A DNA stretch of 64,000 bases. Source: Leucogyrophana mollusca. Its lineage: Eukaryota; Basidiomycota; Agaricomycetes; Boletales. Where the stretch lies: assembly GCA_021014945.1 (NCBI GenBank), contig MU266369.1, positions 90,810 through 154,809 of the forward strand, given 5' to 3'. The position numbers and the translations under genes are program-made. Under the pieces are notes generated by a model that had not been told where the DNA came from, made no database searches, and was given only the letters and a program-made list of their open reading frames with translations. Below are positions 34,255 through 45,913 of this stretch, in pieces. The stretch's first letter is position 1. Every line of letters begins with the position of its first letter.

Positions 34255-35961
34255 ATGTCGGCTCCTCAGAACACGGTTCCTCCTCCCCATCCTCCTGCCG
34301 TCCAAATTATCCCTCCCGAGAAGATCGTTGGCACTCCACAATACCTCGCGTGTCAAACCACCAAGCTTAAGACGTATCTTGCCAGAGTTCCCGAGCCCGG
34401 CCTTGTCGAGGGCGAGTCGCCTGCTCGCATCCGGGCAGCCGTGGCTCGTTGCGACGCTCGCATCCGCGAGGCGGAGTCAGTGAAGCAGAGACTTGCACCC
34501 GCCGTTAACTACCAGGTGGAATACGCACTTCACGAAGCCATACTTTACAGAAACCTCGTGTATTGGCGCCTCTTTCGCATCAACAACCTTCCTCCCGAGA
34601 TTCTAATCAACATCTTCCGCTACGCTGTCTGGTCCACAAGCAATCCGACCGATGGGGTACATTATCGCTTGTATCTAACATGGGTATGTCGACATTGGAG
34701 GTCGCTCATGCTTGGAGACCTTACGCTTTGGAATGCGATATGGTTCCGTGACCGTCCTCCATACGAGCGCTCGCTAGCGTGGTTCGAAAGGGCGGGCACC
34801 GCAACCTTGGATCTACGCATCAATGAGCAGGACGACAAGTGGAATAAGAACGAGGATGCCCACCGCTTCACTGGCGAGCAAATGTCCGAGCTCATGGACA
34901 AGCTCTTCACCAAGCTATCTCAGATTCGTATGCTTGTGGTCATCGTGGATAACTGGCCCCCAGCTTTAGTAGTCCTGCATAAACTACAGGAAGCTGGCCG
35001 GGCTGGTATGCAGATCAACATTGACCGTTTCGAGATTCACCGAGTTGGGCGCCCGTACGTTTGGATTGGGCCGGGGTACATGCCAGACAGCCATCGTGAC
35101 CCCACCGTACTCTTCGGAGGCAATGTAACCTCGCTTAACTACCTTTGCCTCAACGGCATTCATATCGACTGGAACAATTCCCCTATCCGCAACCTGACCA
35201 ACCTCGATCTCCGTAGAATGCCACTTGACGTCTCCCCTTCGCTCTCGCGCTTTCAGGAGATGCTGCGCGGCTGCCCAATGCTGTTTAAACTTGCGTTGGA
35301 TGGCGCAGGGCCTGCGCCAGAGGAGAAACAACCCGGTCATGTTCCCGTGGACCTTCTTCATTTGAAAATTCTTGTCTTGGGGGACTTTAGCCTCAGCTAC
35401 GCTACTTACGTCCTCATGCAGTTCAATGCCCCCCACGTGCTCGATTTCACGATTATGAACATGACTGGGGAGGACTACGCGCCGTTTATATCGGCAATGA
35501 CGTCGAGGTTCAAGGAAGTGAGGTTGTTGACGATTTACACGGTGGAGGTTGGGATGACCCCCCAAGCGAGGAGGGCATTAGTGCGGTGGTTGAACTCGAT
35601 GCCCAGCATCAGTTATCTGCGGCTCGCCGCGGTGAAGAACCATGTCCTCGAAGCTTTCCTCACGGATCCCCGGGCATATGATTTACAACCCCGCGCCGAC
35701 ACTTCAGCTGGACCGATCGCACGCCCGATCATATGCCCAAAGTTGAATATCTTGGAGTTCCAGTCAATGTCAGGCGCGGTCATTGTCGCTTTCGCTCAAG
35801 CGCGAAAACAGCTGGGCGTTCCCTTTGCAAAGGTCTACGTGAATGGGCCGTGGGCAGACCAAGTTAAACCCGAAGAAGTGGAGGCGTTGCGTAACCTCGC
35901 GAGCTTGTATATTGCGCCGATGGGGTCAAACACACCAGAGGAGACTGAGTTGATGAAATAG
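34255..35961 (+). CDS. F-box protein, agaricomycete type
   Basis: Intronless, 568 aa. The F-box lies at about residues 110-160 with INNLPPEILINIFRYAVW followed by WVCRHWRSLMLGDLTLW, the common agaricomycete form in which 'CRxWRxLxLxxPxLW' ends the domain. Before it is a helical segment with a coiled-coil-like Arg/Glu pattern (RIRAAVARCDARIREAESVKQRL), also usual in this expanded family. The rest looks like leucine-rich-repeat-like irregular sequence (LNYLCLNGIHIDW, LTNLDLRRMPLDV), probably the substrate-binding part of an SCF ubiquitin ligase. The target is unknown. The start is the first ATG after the TATA box and needs no splicing. Confidence 0.82.
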   Translation: MSAPQNTVPPPHPPAVQIIPPEKIVGTPQYLACQTTKLKTYLARVPEPGLVEGESPARIRAAVARCDARIREAESVKQRLAPAVNYQVEYALHEAILYRNLVYWRLFRINNLPPEILINIFRYAVWSTSNPTDGVHYRLYLTWVCRHWRSLMLGDLTLWNAIWFRDRPPYERSLAWFERAGTATLDLRINEQDDKWNKNEDAHRFTGEQMSELMDKLFTKLSQIRMLVVIVDNWPPALVVLHKLQEAGRAGMQINIDRFEIHRVGRPYVWIGPGYMPDSHRDPTVLFGGNVTSLNYLCLNGIHIDWNNSPIRNLTNLDLRRMPLDVSPSLSRFQEMLRGCPMLFKLALDGAGPAPEEKQPGHVPVDLLHLKILVLGDFSLSYATYVLMQFNAPHVLDFTIMNMTGEDYAPFISAMTSRFKEVRLLTIYTVEVGMTPQARRALVRWLNSMPSISYLRLAAVKNHVLEAFLTDPRAYDLQPRADTSAGPIARPIICPKLNILEFQSMSGAVIVAFAQARKQLGVPFAKVYVNGPWADQVKPEEVEALRNLASLYIAPMGSNTPEETELMK

Positions 35962-36329
35962 GAGGAAGAGAATGGGAAATAGGATGGTATTTGACGGAAG
36001 GATCTCGTTGCACACTTACTTTACAACACATTAGATAGTACTTACTAGCGATATTGACAATGAATTAGCCTCGGTACATGGGGTCAAGTTAGCAGAGCAA
36101 AAGTCGGATCACGTGCGTGAGTTCTATAGTCACGTGCTGACGTGCATGTTTGTTTGGCAACTGTTTGGTCCACGCGTCGCGTGTACGCGTTTGATGTGGT
36201 TGAACCGGGAGCAATATAATACGAACATATGTGCCGCCTTTCTCAACCCGACCATCAACATTGAGCCAGCAAATGTGTTAAGTACATACGAAAGACTCGT
36301 ATCTCTCTCTTTTATCCTGTTGTAAAATC
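35962..36329. other. intergenic, promoter of homeobox gene 1
   Basis: Holds the 3' flank of the F-box gene and the upstream region of the first homeobox gene, including two CACGTG sites at 36110 and 36131. Confidence 0.5.
36110..36136. promoter_or_regulatory. paired CACGTG E-boxes
   Basis: Two perfect CACGTG palindromes (36110-36115 and 36131-36136) are spaced 21 bp start to start, two helical turns, about 200 bp before the homeobox gene ATG. CACGTG is the usual target of bHLH factors. Function is inferred only. Confidence 0.45.
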
Positions 36330-37339
36330 ATGTCATTTATCCGGCGGCCGTCCTCGTCTTCCTCTTCATCGTCATCCCTGACGCCCGACTCCGTTATGAC
36401 CCCGTTGGAGATGGCCTCATATATTCCCTATTCAAGGAGGCGCATCACTGCTGCGCAGCGCGGCGCCCTCGAGCAGATGTTCGATGTAAAATCACATCCG
36501 TCTAGAGAAGAGCGACTTGCCCTTGCTACCGAAATCGGAATGTATGTTCCCAGTTCTTGAGTTGTTACAGTGCATGTTAACGCCATCTCTTTGACAGGGA
36601 GGTTAAATCGGTCACCAACTGGTTTCAGAACAGGCGCCAAACGAACAAGAGAAGGTCCTCCGCTTGGGATGGGAACGAGGCTCTGAGGCAGAACAGGGTC
36701 AAAGCCCGAGCCCAGCTCAAGTCGTCTCGTTCAGCTGGTAACAAACCGTCCCTTTGCCGCTCGGCCCGTCCGATGCGCCCCTCGGTCTCGCTCGACCATA
36801 TAGCAGAGCTTTCAGAACGGCCCTCTGCTCCTTCACTAGTCATCTCTTCTGTCCCAAATCGACCACCTCTAACCCCACGAAAGGCCAATACTTCTTCGCG
36901 GCCCCCGCTCTCCAATGCACGTGATATTTGGAAGTATATGGCTTCGTCCCCCATCGCCCCGCAGTCATCCCCTGGCGCTGAAGAGGCAAGGATGGCAATA
37001 TTGCCGTCCCGTGCCAAGACATGGCGGTCGCTGGAGTGGGCGTGTCTGAAAGCTAGAAGGGGCAATCAGGGCGATGATGACGACGAGCTCCCGTGCCTTC
37101 CGCATACGGTTCGTTTCGTAGACTCGGACGGTGATACAGACACATCGGAGTCAGACGAAGCAATTACTCCTGATTCCAGCGTCAATCTGTCCCCTCATGG
37201 CGATTTCTCACCTAAGGCTCTAGGGAGTGGTCGACAGCGTAAAAACAAAGAGAACGAGCCTTTTATCGACACCAGCATCCGTCAGTCGCAGGACGTCGAG
37301 GCAGCTATGGTGCTACTCGGCTTTATGGGGCGGAAGTGA
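36330..37339 (+). CDS. homeodomain transcription factor (tandem copy 1)
   Basis: Model: join(36330..36541, 36598..37339), 317 aa. A Ser-rich N-tail precedes a homeodomain at about residues 34-93: RRRITAAQRGALEQMFDVKSHPSREERLAL in helix 1-2 (split here: RRRITAAQ, LEQMF, HPSREER), and the recognition helix VKSVTNWFQNRRQTNKRR, with WFQNRR intact across the only intron. The spacing is that of a typical 60-residue, non-TALE homeodomain. The C-terminal region is disordered but holds three short stretches also found in the next gene: DIWKYMASSP, RSLEWAC and a terminal DVEAAMVLLGF. These features differ from the mating-type HD1/HD2 genes, and no mating-locus flanks are present, so a developmental regulator is more likely. 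Confidence 0.85.
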
Positions 37340-37832
37340 TGATCATTCTCTTGCCGGCCGTGACTTATTCGAGGAAACTGTTGTTGTATTCCAGTTAGTT
37401 ATTTCTTATTATTTGGTTAGTATATGATGTTTGTTTCAGCACATACCCCGTCCACGCATCAGGAGCACATACCTTTCGTTCGCCAATGGCCATTCCTTTC
37501 ATTAGCACGTCGTACAGTCTTTTGCATACGAACACAGATGCCTCGTCTTTTGTTTATCATTTTCCTTTCATCAGCATGTCGTAGAGTCTTTTGCATACGA
37601 ACACAGATGCCTCTTGTCTTTGTTTATCATTTTGTCATGGACACTGTTGATGTTGGCCTTCTCTTCACATTGATGCACAATATGAGCAGTTTGCCAAAGG
37701 TTGATTTTCGTCATGTGATCACAACACGACGCGCCAACGCGCCAAGCACCTCTGTCAACCTCCGGTACTACTACTACCATCCACATCCTATACATCATAC
37801 TTTACAGACATTATTATTCACCACAGCTAATC
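37340..37832. other. intergenic between homeobox genes
   Basis: Contains the tandem repeat at 37493-37631 and the promoter of homeobox gene 2. Nothing else recognised. Confidence 0.5.
37493..37631. repeat. tandem duplication, two copies of about 70 bp
   Basis: Copy 1 (37493-37561) and copy 2 (37562-37631) both begin TTCCTTTCAT and contain TCTTTTGCATACGAACACAG, ending TTTATCATT. They differ at a handful of positions. It lies between the two homeobox genes, about 200 bp before the second ATG. Confidence 0.85.
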
Positions 37833-38912
37833 ATGGCGCCCGCAGCTCGTTCCACCCGGTCGACAAGTCGTGGCGTAAACTCACGCTCAGGACTCGCAAC
37901 GAAGGAAAACGATGCCTGCCACACATCCCCATTGCTAGACACTCCAGGTGCTGCTACGGGAAACTCTAAATCTCGAGCCTCACCGGGACGGAGGGCTCGC
38001 CACCGCATGACATCCATGCAACTAGCACGCCTAGAACAGTGTTTCCAACAAGATACTCACCCCTCAAGGGAGAAGAAGAAAAACGTTGCGGACGAGCTAA
38101 GGATGTAGGAAAGTGTCACTCTGGTGGAAATATTCTGCTTACGAGAAAGTCACAGGGATCTCAAGACGGTCAACATCTGGTTTCAGAACAAGCGTCAGAC
38201 TTCGAAGAAAGGGCACTCAAAACCTACACCAAGTTCACCTGTACGCAAGCGGGTACCCATACCTGATCGCCCCATCGACCATTCTGCTCTTCGGCGTGTC
38301 TCTTCCCCCTCAGAGAACGCTACGCTGGGAACGTTCTCTGATGAAGCCCCCGCCGCGGGCGCCGACGATAGACGAAGCCCACTATCAGGAAAAAAGCAGG
38401 AGCAAGATGCTTCGAAAGGGTCCTACACCATGCTGAAGCCCCTCGTCCTTGTCCTCAACCGGTTCACGCCGAAAGCGAAAGCGAAGCCCATTGCCGAGGT
38501 TACGCCTCAAGAGCTCTGGGATCACCTTTCTTCGTCCCCTTCGATCTCTGAAGGGGCTCTCGACAGAACGAAAAGCCCCGGCGTCGAAGGGAACGTGATC
38601 ACTCCATCCGAAAGCTCTCAGGAACAGGACGGTAAGAGGTCGCGAACGCTCGAATGGGCATGTGAGCGTCAGACAAAGCGCAGGCGAGCGAACCCGAAGG
38701 ATATTGACCCCAAAGATTTGGGCCCGACAGACAGTATGGCTGCTTCTAGTGACGAGCGTACCCAATCTGCCTTATCTCTCCTGGCTCTCGCTGCGGGAAC
38801 GGAGAGCAAAGCAAAGTCCCCGTCGACTGCCGCATCCCGGGATGTAATGCGTGGCGCCTCATTGCTGCTTTGTTTCAAGCACTCCCTACGAAGTTCGAAG
38901 GGGCGGCCATGA
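37833..38912 (+). CDS. homeodomain transcription factor (tandem copy 2)
   Basis: Model: join(37833..38104, 38156..38912), 342 aa. The homeodomain (about residues 55-112) has RRARHRMTSMQLARLEQCF, HPSREKKKNVADEL and, across the intron, the recognition helix VNIWFQNKRQTSKK. The intron sits at the same point as in copy 1 (after the Met of EIGM / ELRM, phase 2), strong evidence for tandem duplication. The C-terminal half shares with copy 1 the unnamed stretches ELWDHLSSSP and RTLEWAC, plus a Leu-rich end. The tail past DVMRGASLLLCF is less certain; a short 3' intron there is possible. Target genes are unknown. Confidence 0.82.
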
Positions 38913-39204
38913 GTGATCATGCTTAGATCTCGGACAGATTGACCCCTCTAGATTATATCCTCGATTTGTACCCACTTGCTCCAATCTGATTAGCAGCCAT
39001 ACGGACCTCACCTGTAGTTCCTCCGAAGAGTGATAAAACCAGACCGCGGTGAAGAGTAGTAAATTAAGCTACAATTGCAGCAGATGACGTGCCGGAATGC
39101 GAAGGTGCTAATGATGCAACAGTGACCTAGATAAATTGCTGAACAACATCCAAATGTGAATCAATAATATCCAAACCCAACTGAGTCTTCCGTGGTTTAC
39201 ACCT

Positions 39205-42200
39205 CTAACCCAGTGACTGTCTACTTCGTTTTATTCCAGCTTTTGCGGGCAGGGAGGGGGTGGACGCCTGTTGGGGTGTTGGGGCCATGGCGGTAAGTAC
39301 TTTTTGCGGGGCTGGTGTTAGCGTTGAGGGTTTTACAGATCGCGGGGTGGATGTTATAGATAGTGTCGCGGAATTGGCAGACTTGCCGGACTGGAAAGGA
39401 TACTCGGGAGATCCTAATAAACCGTTGAGCACCGGGTAGACTATTAAGCTCGACAACGACGTACCGGTGATTTCTTTGAAGATAGGAACAAATTCTTCGA
39501 GTACCTGGCCACGTGCTACCACCGCCGATTTCGGTGGGACAAACTCGTGCTCGCTGGGTGGATCTACTTGCATGTCAAAGTCTGGATCGTGAGGCCCTTT
39601 CCCAGGCTGCCGTTCTTCATCGTCATCGGTGCGTAACTTCAGGAAGCTGCTGATGAGGGGGACGAATAGAGTTTCCATCGGTGGCATCAGATATGCAGGA
39701 GCGTCAAAGGCTTTCCCAGTTTCGCTACTCCTCCAAGGTAAAGTAACATCAGCTTTTGACGACGACGCGTCGTTCGCCGAATGATTTGAGACATCAGCGA
39801 ACGCGGATACACCAAACATTTCATGAAAGAGAGATCTTTTCTGCGCCAGTGGTCCTTTGCTGAGAGTATTTGCCGATGTGCCTGGCTCCGATGACTGGCG
39901 AACTTCGTCGCCAAGGTGAACGACATCATACGAGTGGGTGACCCCTACGACAGAAAAGGATGGGTCGTGGCTGGGTGACGTAGGTATCGGATACCAGGCA
40001 ATTGACATGAGTTTGAAGGGAAGATTTTGTAATAGCGCGGGAGTCGAGGATTGGACACTGAAGACCTTCACGCACTGTTTTGGGGAGGGCGGCGGAGACT
40101 CGTAAAAGATGGCGAATGAATCATGGGAAGGATTGGGGACAACGGCATGAATCAAGGAGGGATTGCGATGACGCCATCGCACTTGCTCCTGAAGTCAGCA
40201 CGACAAAGGTATGATATGAACCCAAAAAACACACCTGATTGAGTGACAACATCCCAAAGGGCAATATTTGGACCTCCGATGACCGCGAGGTAGTGCCCGC
40301 TCGGGCCAATGAAGTGAGACGAGGAGACCACTGGGACCTCGGAACAACAAAAACTGTGCTGGAGAATATTGGTAAAGGGGTCATACATCGCCACAGACGA
40401 GTCAAACGAAACAGCTAAGAGGGAGCCATCCGGCGACCATGTCCCGTGCTTGGGTCGTTCTTGACGAAAAGTAAATGTAGATCTGTTTGTCCAAGACACT
40501 GCACATCTCTGGGTCAGATCGGAGCGTTACTTATAAAACGATCTACAAACCTTCAACGCCTCCCTTCTTATCCTTCGTAGCTTGTATTCTCCAAGCCTTG
40601 ACATTATGATCGTCTCCGGTGGTAATCAGCTGGACTGAGGATGGGTCTCCATGGGCAGGGCTGAAGGAAACTGAGGTCACTTTGTGTAGTCCGTGAGGGC
40701 GATCTATTCTAGTGTTTAATGACCAGAATGCAGCTTTCTTATCCCACCACCAAATCTTGAGATATATTTCAGGGCGGAAAGTCTCGTCACCCTTTCGGTG
40801 ATCTATAGTTGCCATCCAGTCTCCAGTAGCAGAAATGACAGCAAGTTCTACACGGGAGGGTTCCAAAGCCCTGTCGTCACGTCGGGATACTCTGTTTGAA
40901 GGCGAAACTTCTAGTTCGGCGACAAGACTTGAAGATGATGGGGAGTAACTTTGCAGCGAGGACGGGTGTGAGGACGGGAGGATGAGGGTGGCCGATGCAG
41001 CATGGACGGCAAGGGGAATGTTGGAAGATGATGAAGCTGGATCGCTTGGAACAGCAGGGTCTACAAAGGGTTATCAAAACACGGAAAACGCTGGCGTCAA
41101 GGGGCTCACCCAGTTTTATGCGTGCGTACACTCTCGATAGCTTAAGGGTTGCAGAAGAGATAAATGCGTAACTTGCATCCGCAAGACCAAGCAGATACTC
41201 CTCAGAGGCACTGGCGCGAGAAACAACGATACTCTTGATGGGTGAACCGACTCTAGGAACGAACTCCTTTTTACCGGTGTGTAATTGCCAAATGACGAGG
41301 ACGGACTCCTCTCCTCCGCTCAACAGATATGCGCCATTTGTGGAGAAGGCCACCGAAGATATTGCGTGTGCATGCCAATGAAATATCGACGTCTCTGACC
41401 TTTTCTCCACGCCAATAACCTTGGGTATGCTCTGGCTCAGGCAATACCAGAGTCGAACAACTCCTTTCTCGTCACCAGTCGCGAAGTAATCTTCCGTCGG
41501 ATGTACCGACAGGCATGTGAGTGGATCTGGGGAGACATACTTTGTGAAACCTGACTTCAGAGCTGATATGCTTGCGACATAAGCTTTGTGTCCGGCGACC
41601 GCAATTAGCCAAGCGCCACTTGCAGAAACCGCGAGTCCAGCGGTGGCCCTCGTTTTTCCAATAGGAATGATTGAGGAGGATTTGTGAACCCCGGCCTCAG
41701 AAACACGATCCTTGGGTTTCAGGGAGACTTGCAGGACGACACAGCTTTCGTCCTGGGTAGCACCTAGAAAACAAATTCAGGCCATCGATCATCGACAACC
41801 ATTGGCAGAAGACTACGCACCATTCATTTTCTCTTTCTTCTTCGCCTTCGCAGTTGAAACGAAGATATGATCATTGATCTTTTCGTGTGCGCATATATGA
41901 TGTATGGGCTGCTCGATGCTGAGAGTGTACAAAAGTACGCCCTCCAAAAAATCCCAGATCTTGATAGTTCCGTCCAATGAGGCTGTTATCAATTGAAATG
42001 CGTTTTTTGCACTCAGAATGGCGGAGGTAATAACGTCTGAGTGGCCTTGGTCCTGGGACCCAGGCAGGGTGGACAAGACCTTGCCAGAGGCGGTAGAGTG
42101 TATCTTAATGCTTGAGCCAACGATGGAAAAGAAATAACTGCATCAAGAGTACAGTAAACCATGGGGATCAAAAGGGATACAGCGATTACTCACCCGCCGT

Positions 42201-42504
42201 CCTTGGTAAATATCGGCGGATGCGAGCTTGTGCTAGAGTTTGTCAGAGAAGTCCATGTCCACGGTTTGTCCTGGGACAACGTAGCGACCTTTGCTTCACC
42301 AACGATCTGTTCCCCCGTGTTTAAATTCTCCGCATCTCGCGTCGTTGCCTTGGCTTTCTTCTTCTCCTTCTCCTTCCCTTTCCCCTTCTTACTTTTCTTC
42401 GTGGGCAAACGAGAATCGGAATCTGCGGGGCTAGGTGGCAGAGGTATATCTTTGGGCTGCCGCGGGGGCAAAGGAGTGTGATTTATGACCTTGACCGCGG
42501 CCAT
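39205..42504 (-). CDS. UTP17: WDR75/UTP17-like small-subunit processome WD-repeat protein
   Basis: Subunit of the t-UTP/UtpA complex that acts with RNA polymerase I and pre-18S rRNA processing in the nucleolus. Model: complement(39205..40188, 40233..40498, 40551..41060, 41110..41763, 41821..42137, 42194..42504), 1013 aa. A basic Lys/Glu-rich N-tail is followed by WD repeats: FQLITASLDGTIKIWDFLEG, DYFATGDEKGVVRLWY, GAYLLSGGEESVLVIWQLHTG, VQLITTGDDHNVKAWRI and HGTWSPDGSLLAVSF. The last exon is a disordered C-tail with EEFVPIFKEITGTSL, the family's end motif. The donor of the last intron may be GTGTGT or GTGTTT two bases on; the latter keeps frame with the CTTCAG acceptor. No in-frame ATG occurs in the 5' part of exon 3, so it cannot be a separate gene. 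Confidence 0.88.
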
Positions 42505-42949
42505 GAGCGTGAACCTGAGCTTCAGAGCGCACCGATGGTACAAGACAAAAAATGTTGGCCAGCCACAGCGTCGGCAAACTCCGGTGTGGGTACTTTTTGC
42601 ACATGTCCAGAAACAGCCATGGGTGATCGGCTCTCCCTTGTTTCGTCTCTTGCGAGTTCTCCGAGTCAGGTTCACCTCCGAGCGCGAGTCCCTGCGGTGG
42701 TGGTGACTGAGACAGACCTTCTTCTCCGTAAGCAAGCACCGAGAGTATCAGCGCTTGTTTAGGGGGACGAAGCCCTGGATCAAACCTCAGACCGTCAGAT
42801 GGTCACGATTTAATACATTAGTCGCTTCTACACGACGAATACTACGCTACATGCACTCTTGGGACAGTGGTAGTGGGGGGCGGGAGCTCCTGGTATATAA
42901 TCTACACGTATAAAAAAGACGAAGAGCACTCGAGAACAGAAATCGCAAG
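42505..42949. other. intergenic, WDR75 promoter
   Basis: Region between two minus-strand genes: upstream of WDR75/UTP17 and downstream of the methyltransferase. No feature recognised. Confidence 0.45.
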
Positions 42950-45239
42950 TCAACAGCCTTTGTAGCCCATGAAGATCCGTACAGACCGACAAGGTGTTTG
43001 CAGGTCTTCTTCCGAGGCGTGTTGTCGCGCCTCAATCATCGCTTTGTACAACCGTTCCTCTTCTACAAGCTCCGCTTTTGAGAGCGGCTCTCGCAGGGGA
43101 ACCTCCCAGCCGAACTTGGACAACGAACACCAGAGAGATATTCGTGCTTGCATGTCGCTGCCGGACACCACGTCAGAGGTAGTTCTCCACACGGAAAGAC
43201 ATGTGCTCACCGTTTATATCTCTCTATGAGGACTTCAAACTTTGTCCGACTGTGCAGCTCACCAAGCTCCTGATCGCTTTCCCACCCGAGCGCCCGAAGG
43301 TCTTCCTCTCGATTCCGCATTCGGTCAACCAGCTCCTCCCACATCGACTCCTGGCACGCCAACACGCTCTGGTACGACCAGTACAGCTGCATTGAAAGCG
43401 AAGTTTCATTCAGTCTGTCAAGTTCCTCGAGCGGAATGAGTGATTGCGATGGCGCAACACCCATCAGCGTACTCTCGGCGGCCGAGCTGTCAAGGATGTA
43501 CAATGGCGTCTTCACCACGTGGGACGACTCGGAGGTCGTCGTATGACTGATAGCAGATGGTGACGGGGATGATGTCCGCGTCTGCCCGCATTCGGGCGTG
43601 TTGTAACTTGGGAAGGTAAGGGTCGTGTCGGAGGTCGCATGTCCAATGCTGAAAAGAGAAGACTCTCCCGTAGAAGATGAATTCATCGTCGCGGAAGAGT
43701 CGGTGGAAGAAAACGATACGGAGAATGGACGTGGTGTGGGTGGTCCATCTATTAAAGGTATAGGCTGCGGTTTCGACTCGACTTTTGAATCAGAGTCAAC
43801 CGACCGGTCCGAGTCGTTCATTAGCAGTGCACTCGGCGGAAGTGGTTGGGGCAGCGGTTGAAGAGGTGGGAGAGGCGGCATGCGAAAGTGAACTATAGGT
43901 GCTGAAGTCACTCGGCGGAAATTTGAGGTGAAATATATAGGTAGGATGGCTAAAACCTCCACTCAGCCAAAGTCAAGGCAGTAAAACCAATAAGTAAACT
44001 TGCCTGTAGGGCGTAAGTTAATAAAGCGGTTCTCGAAGACAGCATAATATAAGCTTTCGAGAAGCGCGTGATCATGGGGAGGCGGCTTGTCTTGAGGGGA
44101 CGAAGGAGGAGGTGTTGCCGTTCGGCGATGTGAGCCATTGGGGTAGTGCACTGAATCTGCACGCTTGTTACGAACACGTAGTGGAGCCGTAAACCAAGTC
44201 GGTAAGGTCGGGAATATGATGTCTGAAGGATAGTGAGCTACATGCACGCGATGGAGGCGTGAATGAGTGTTATACCATGTTCTAGCACTTCGACAACACC
44301 ACCTGGTCGAAGCACCCGGTTTATTTCCTTTGTGAATGGTCAGGGAAATCACTCAAAAGCACATATGAGATCGGAATGCAAACCTCGAAAAGAACACCCC
44401 ACTGACACCACCACACGTTAGCACCGGGGTGCACATACACGAAACAGGACACCTTACCTTATTCTCCGGGACACCTCTTCCTATACTATGCATATGCACA
44501 TGGTCAAACTCGTCGTCGTCGAAGGGGAGTTTGGTTGTCAGACTTGAATCGAGATGTCAGACATCACCGGATCATCATTTCCCCGACATGTTCGCAGACT
44601 CACAAGTTGCCATGTACCCACATCACCCGGTTCGAGATGTCTGGCGGTAGTAGAGAGAGAGGTATCTGGACGTCAACGAGGTCAAATCCGACCTAGGGTG
44701 ACCTTTCATGTTAGCGCACCCTCGCTCAACAGAACAGAGCAGAACATACAAATTGGCACTCTGGCCACTCCTTTGCGGCTTCTAATATCCACGTTCCACC
44801 CTGCACGACAGATCGGAGATGTGCACCTCAGTCACGTAACGGACAGTCATTAGTACAAACGGACATACCCCGCAACCCAGATCGAGAGACCGCTTTGGAT
44901 AACCGTCCTCGAAATTCACAACTGAGACCGATTTCTTAACGTGCATGACGAAACTGTGGTCCATGCTCTCCCTGTTCAACCTCCTCTTCAGCCATCCCAT
45001 CCCGACAGCACACCCCGCAACTTGGAAGAGTGTACTCACAACTCCAGGACCTGCCTGTCGTAGCTAAGAGGATACGGCGCCTTTTCTGGGTCGAACGAGT
45101 GATGCCGGTGACCGTGCTTTATCTGAAAGTCCTTGGTCCGAGGAATACGTTTAGTGCCCGAGTCGAAAGAGATTATGGTCGCCGTGCTTGAGCGTGGCGG
45201 GGGCACATAGGGCGGGCATGCAAGGAGAGTATTGCTCAT
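42950..45239 (-). CDS. class I SAM-dependent methyltransferase with long C-terminal extension
   Basis: Ten-exon model: complement(42950..43157, 43211..43949, 44004..44222, 44276..44327, 44384..44401, 44458..44542, 44604..44692, 44750..44800, 44869..44971, 45040..45239), 587 aa. SAM-binding motif I is LDLGCGGGTWILEAA, built across a splice; then WPECQFVGFDLVDVQ, FDDDEFDHVHMHSIGRGV and VLRPGGVVEVLEHDI, all standard class I marks. After the fold comes LPIYFTSNF, then a Pro/Leu-rich run and a 200-residue Ser/Thr-rich acidic tail ending with a helical segment (KAELVEEERLYKAMIEA). Such proteins are common and unstudied in agaricomycetes; the substrate is unknown. Exon 6 is 18 nt. The intron at 43950-44003 has a GC donor (CAG|GCAAGT); ignoring it would split this into two false genes. 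Confidence 0.82.
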
Positions 45240-45913
45240 GGCGTTGTTGGAAACCACAGCGACTAGCGCTCTGTCAGTATAGGCTTAATATACGCAGCTC
45301 GTGTATTTATTGCCAGAGAGATGTGGGGAGAGAGGCTTAGCGTGGGAGCATAGCACACAGCTGGTTGCGGAGATCGTGTATTCGTGGAACTGGGGGACAT
45401 AGCAAAGATACCGCTCTTTTATGCATTATAATCTCAACGGATAAATTTGCAGTCCCAACGTTGCACGGTAACTTGATCTTATTGCGGCTGAAATAGGTCT
45501 TTCTCGGACGGGAGAACTAGGAGTTCCTGCCCGGTTCCTGGCCATGTTCGACTTTCCGGCCGATTTCGCAGCGATCACGATATCCATCAGTTCTCTGTGT
45601 TGGCGTTGTGGGATTTTGCGGTGATGATGACTGTCAACTTCCGTAGGACACGCTTAAGTTCAAGGCACTGTCGTCGGGCACATGGGAAGCGCTTAAAAGG
45701 GGGTATTTTAATTGTCGGGTAAGTTGCCATCTTCACAGTGAGTCATGCATCATGCTTTTGTGCTGGGCCAGCAGAGACACCTGCATGGTATTACGAAGGG
45801 ATATAATGATAAAGGAAGTATAATAGCCAGGACGACAACGATTCGCAAGGCTACACGCGGTGAACATCCCATTCATGTCCACGGATCAACGGCGGCGATG
45901 TGCTGTGACATCC
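45240..45913. other. intergenic
   Basis: This 674-bp gap lies upstream of the methyltransferase and downstream of the FSP1-like gene. No gene, repeat or RNA was recognised. Confidence 0.5.

Noticed and set aside
36330..38912. Homeobox pair as the A mating-type locus
   Set aside because: Both are on the same strand, have a typical non-TALE homeodomain and identical intron position, and no mating-locus flanking genes (MIP, beta-fg) are present.
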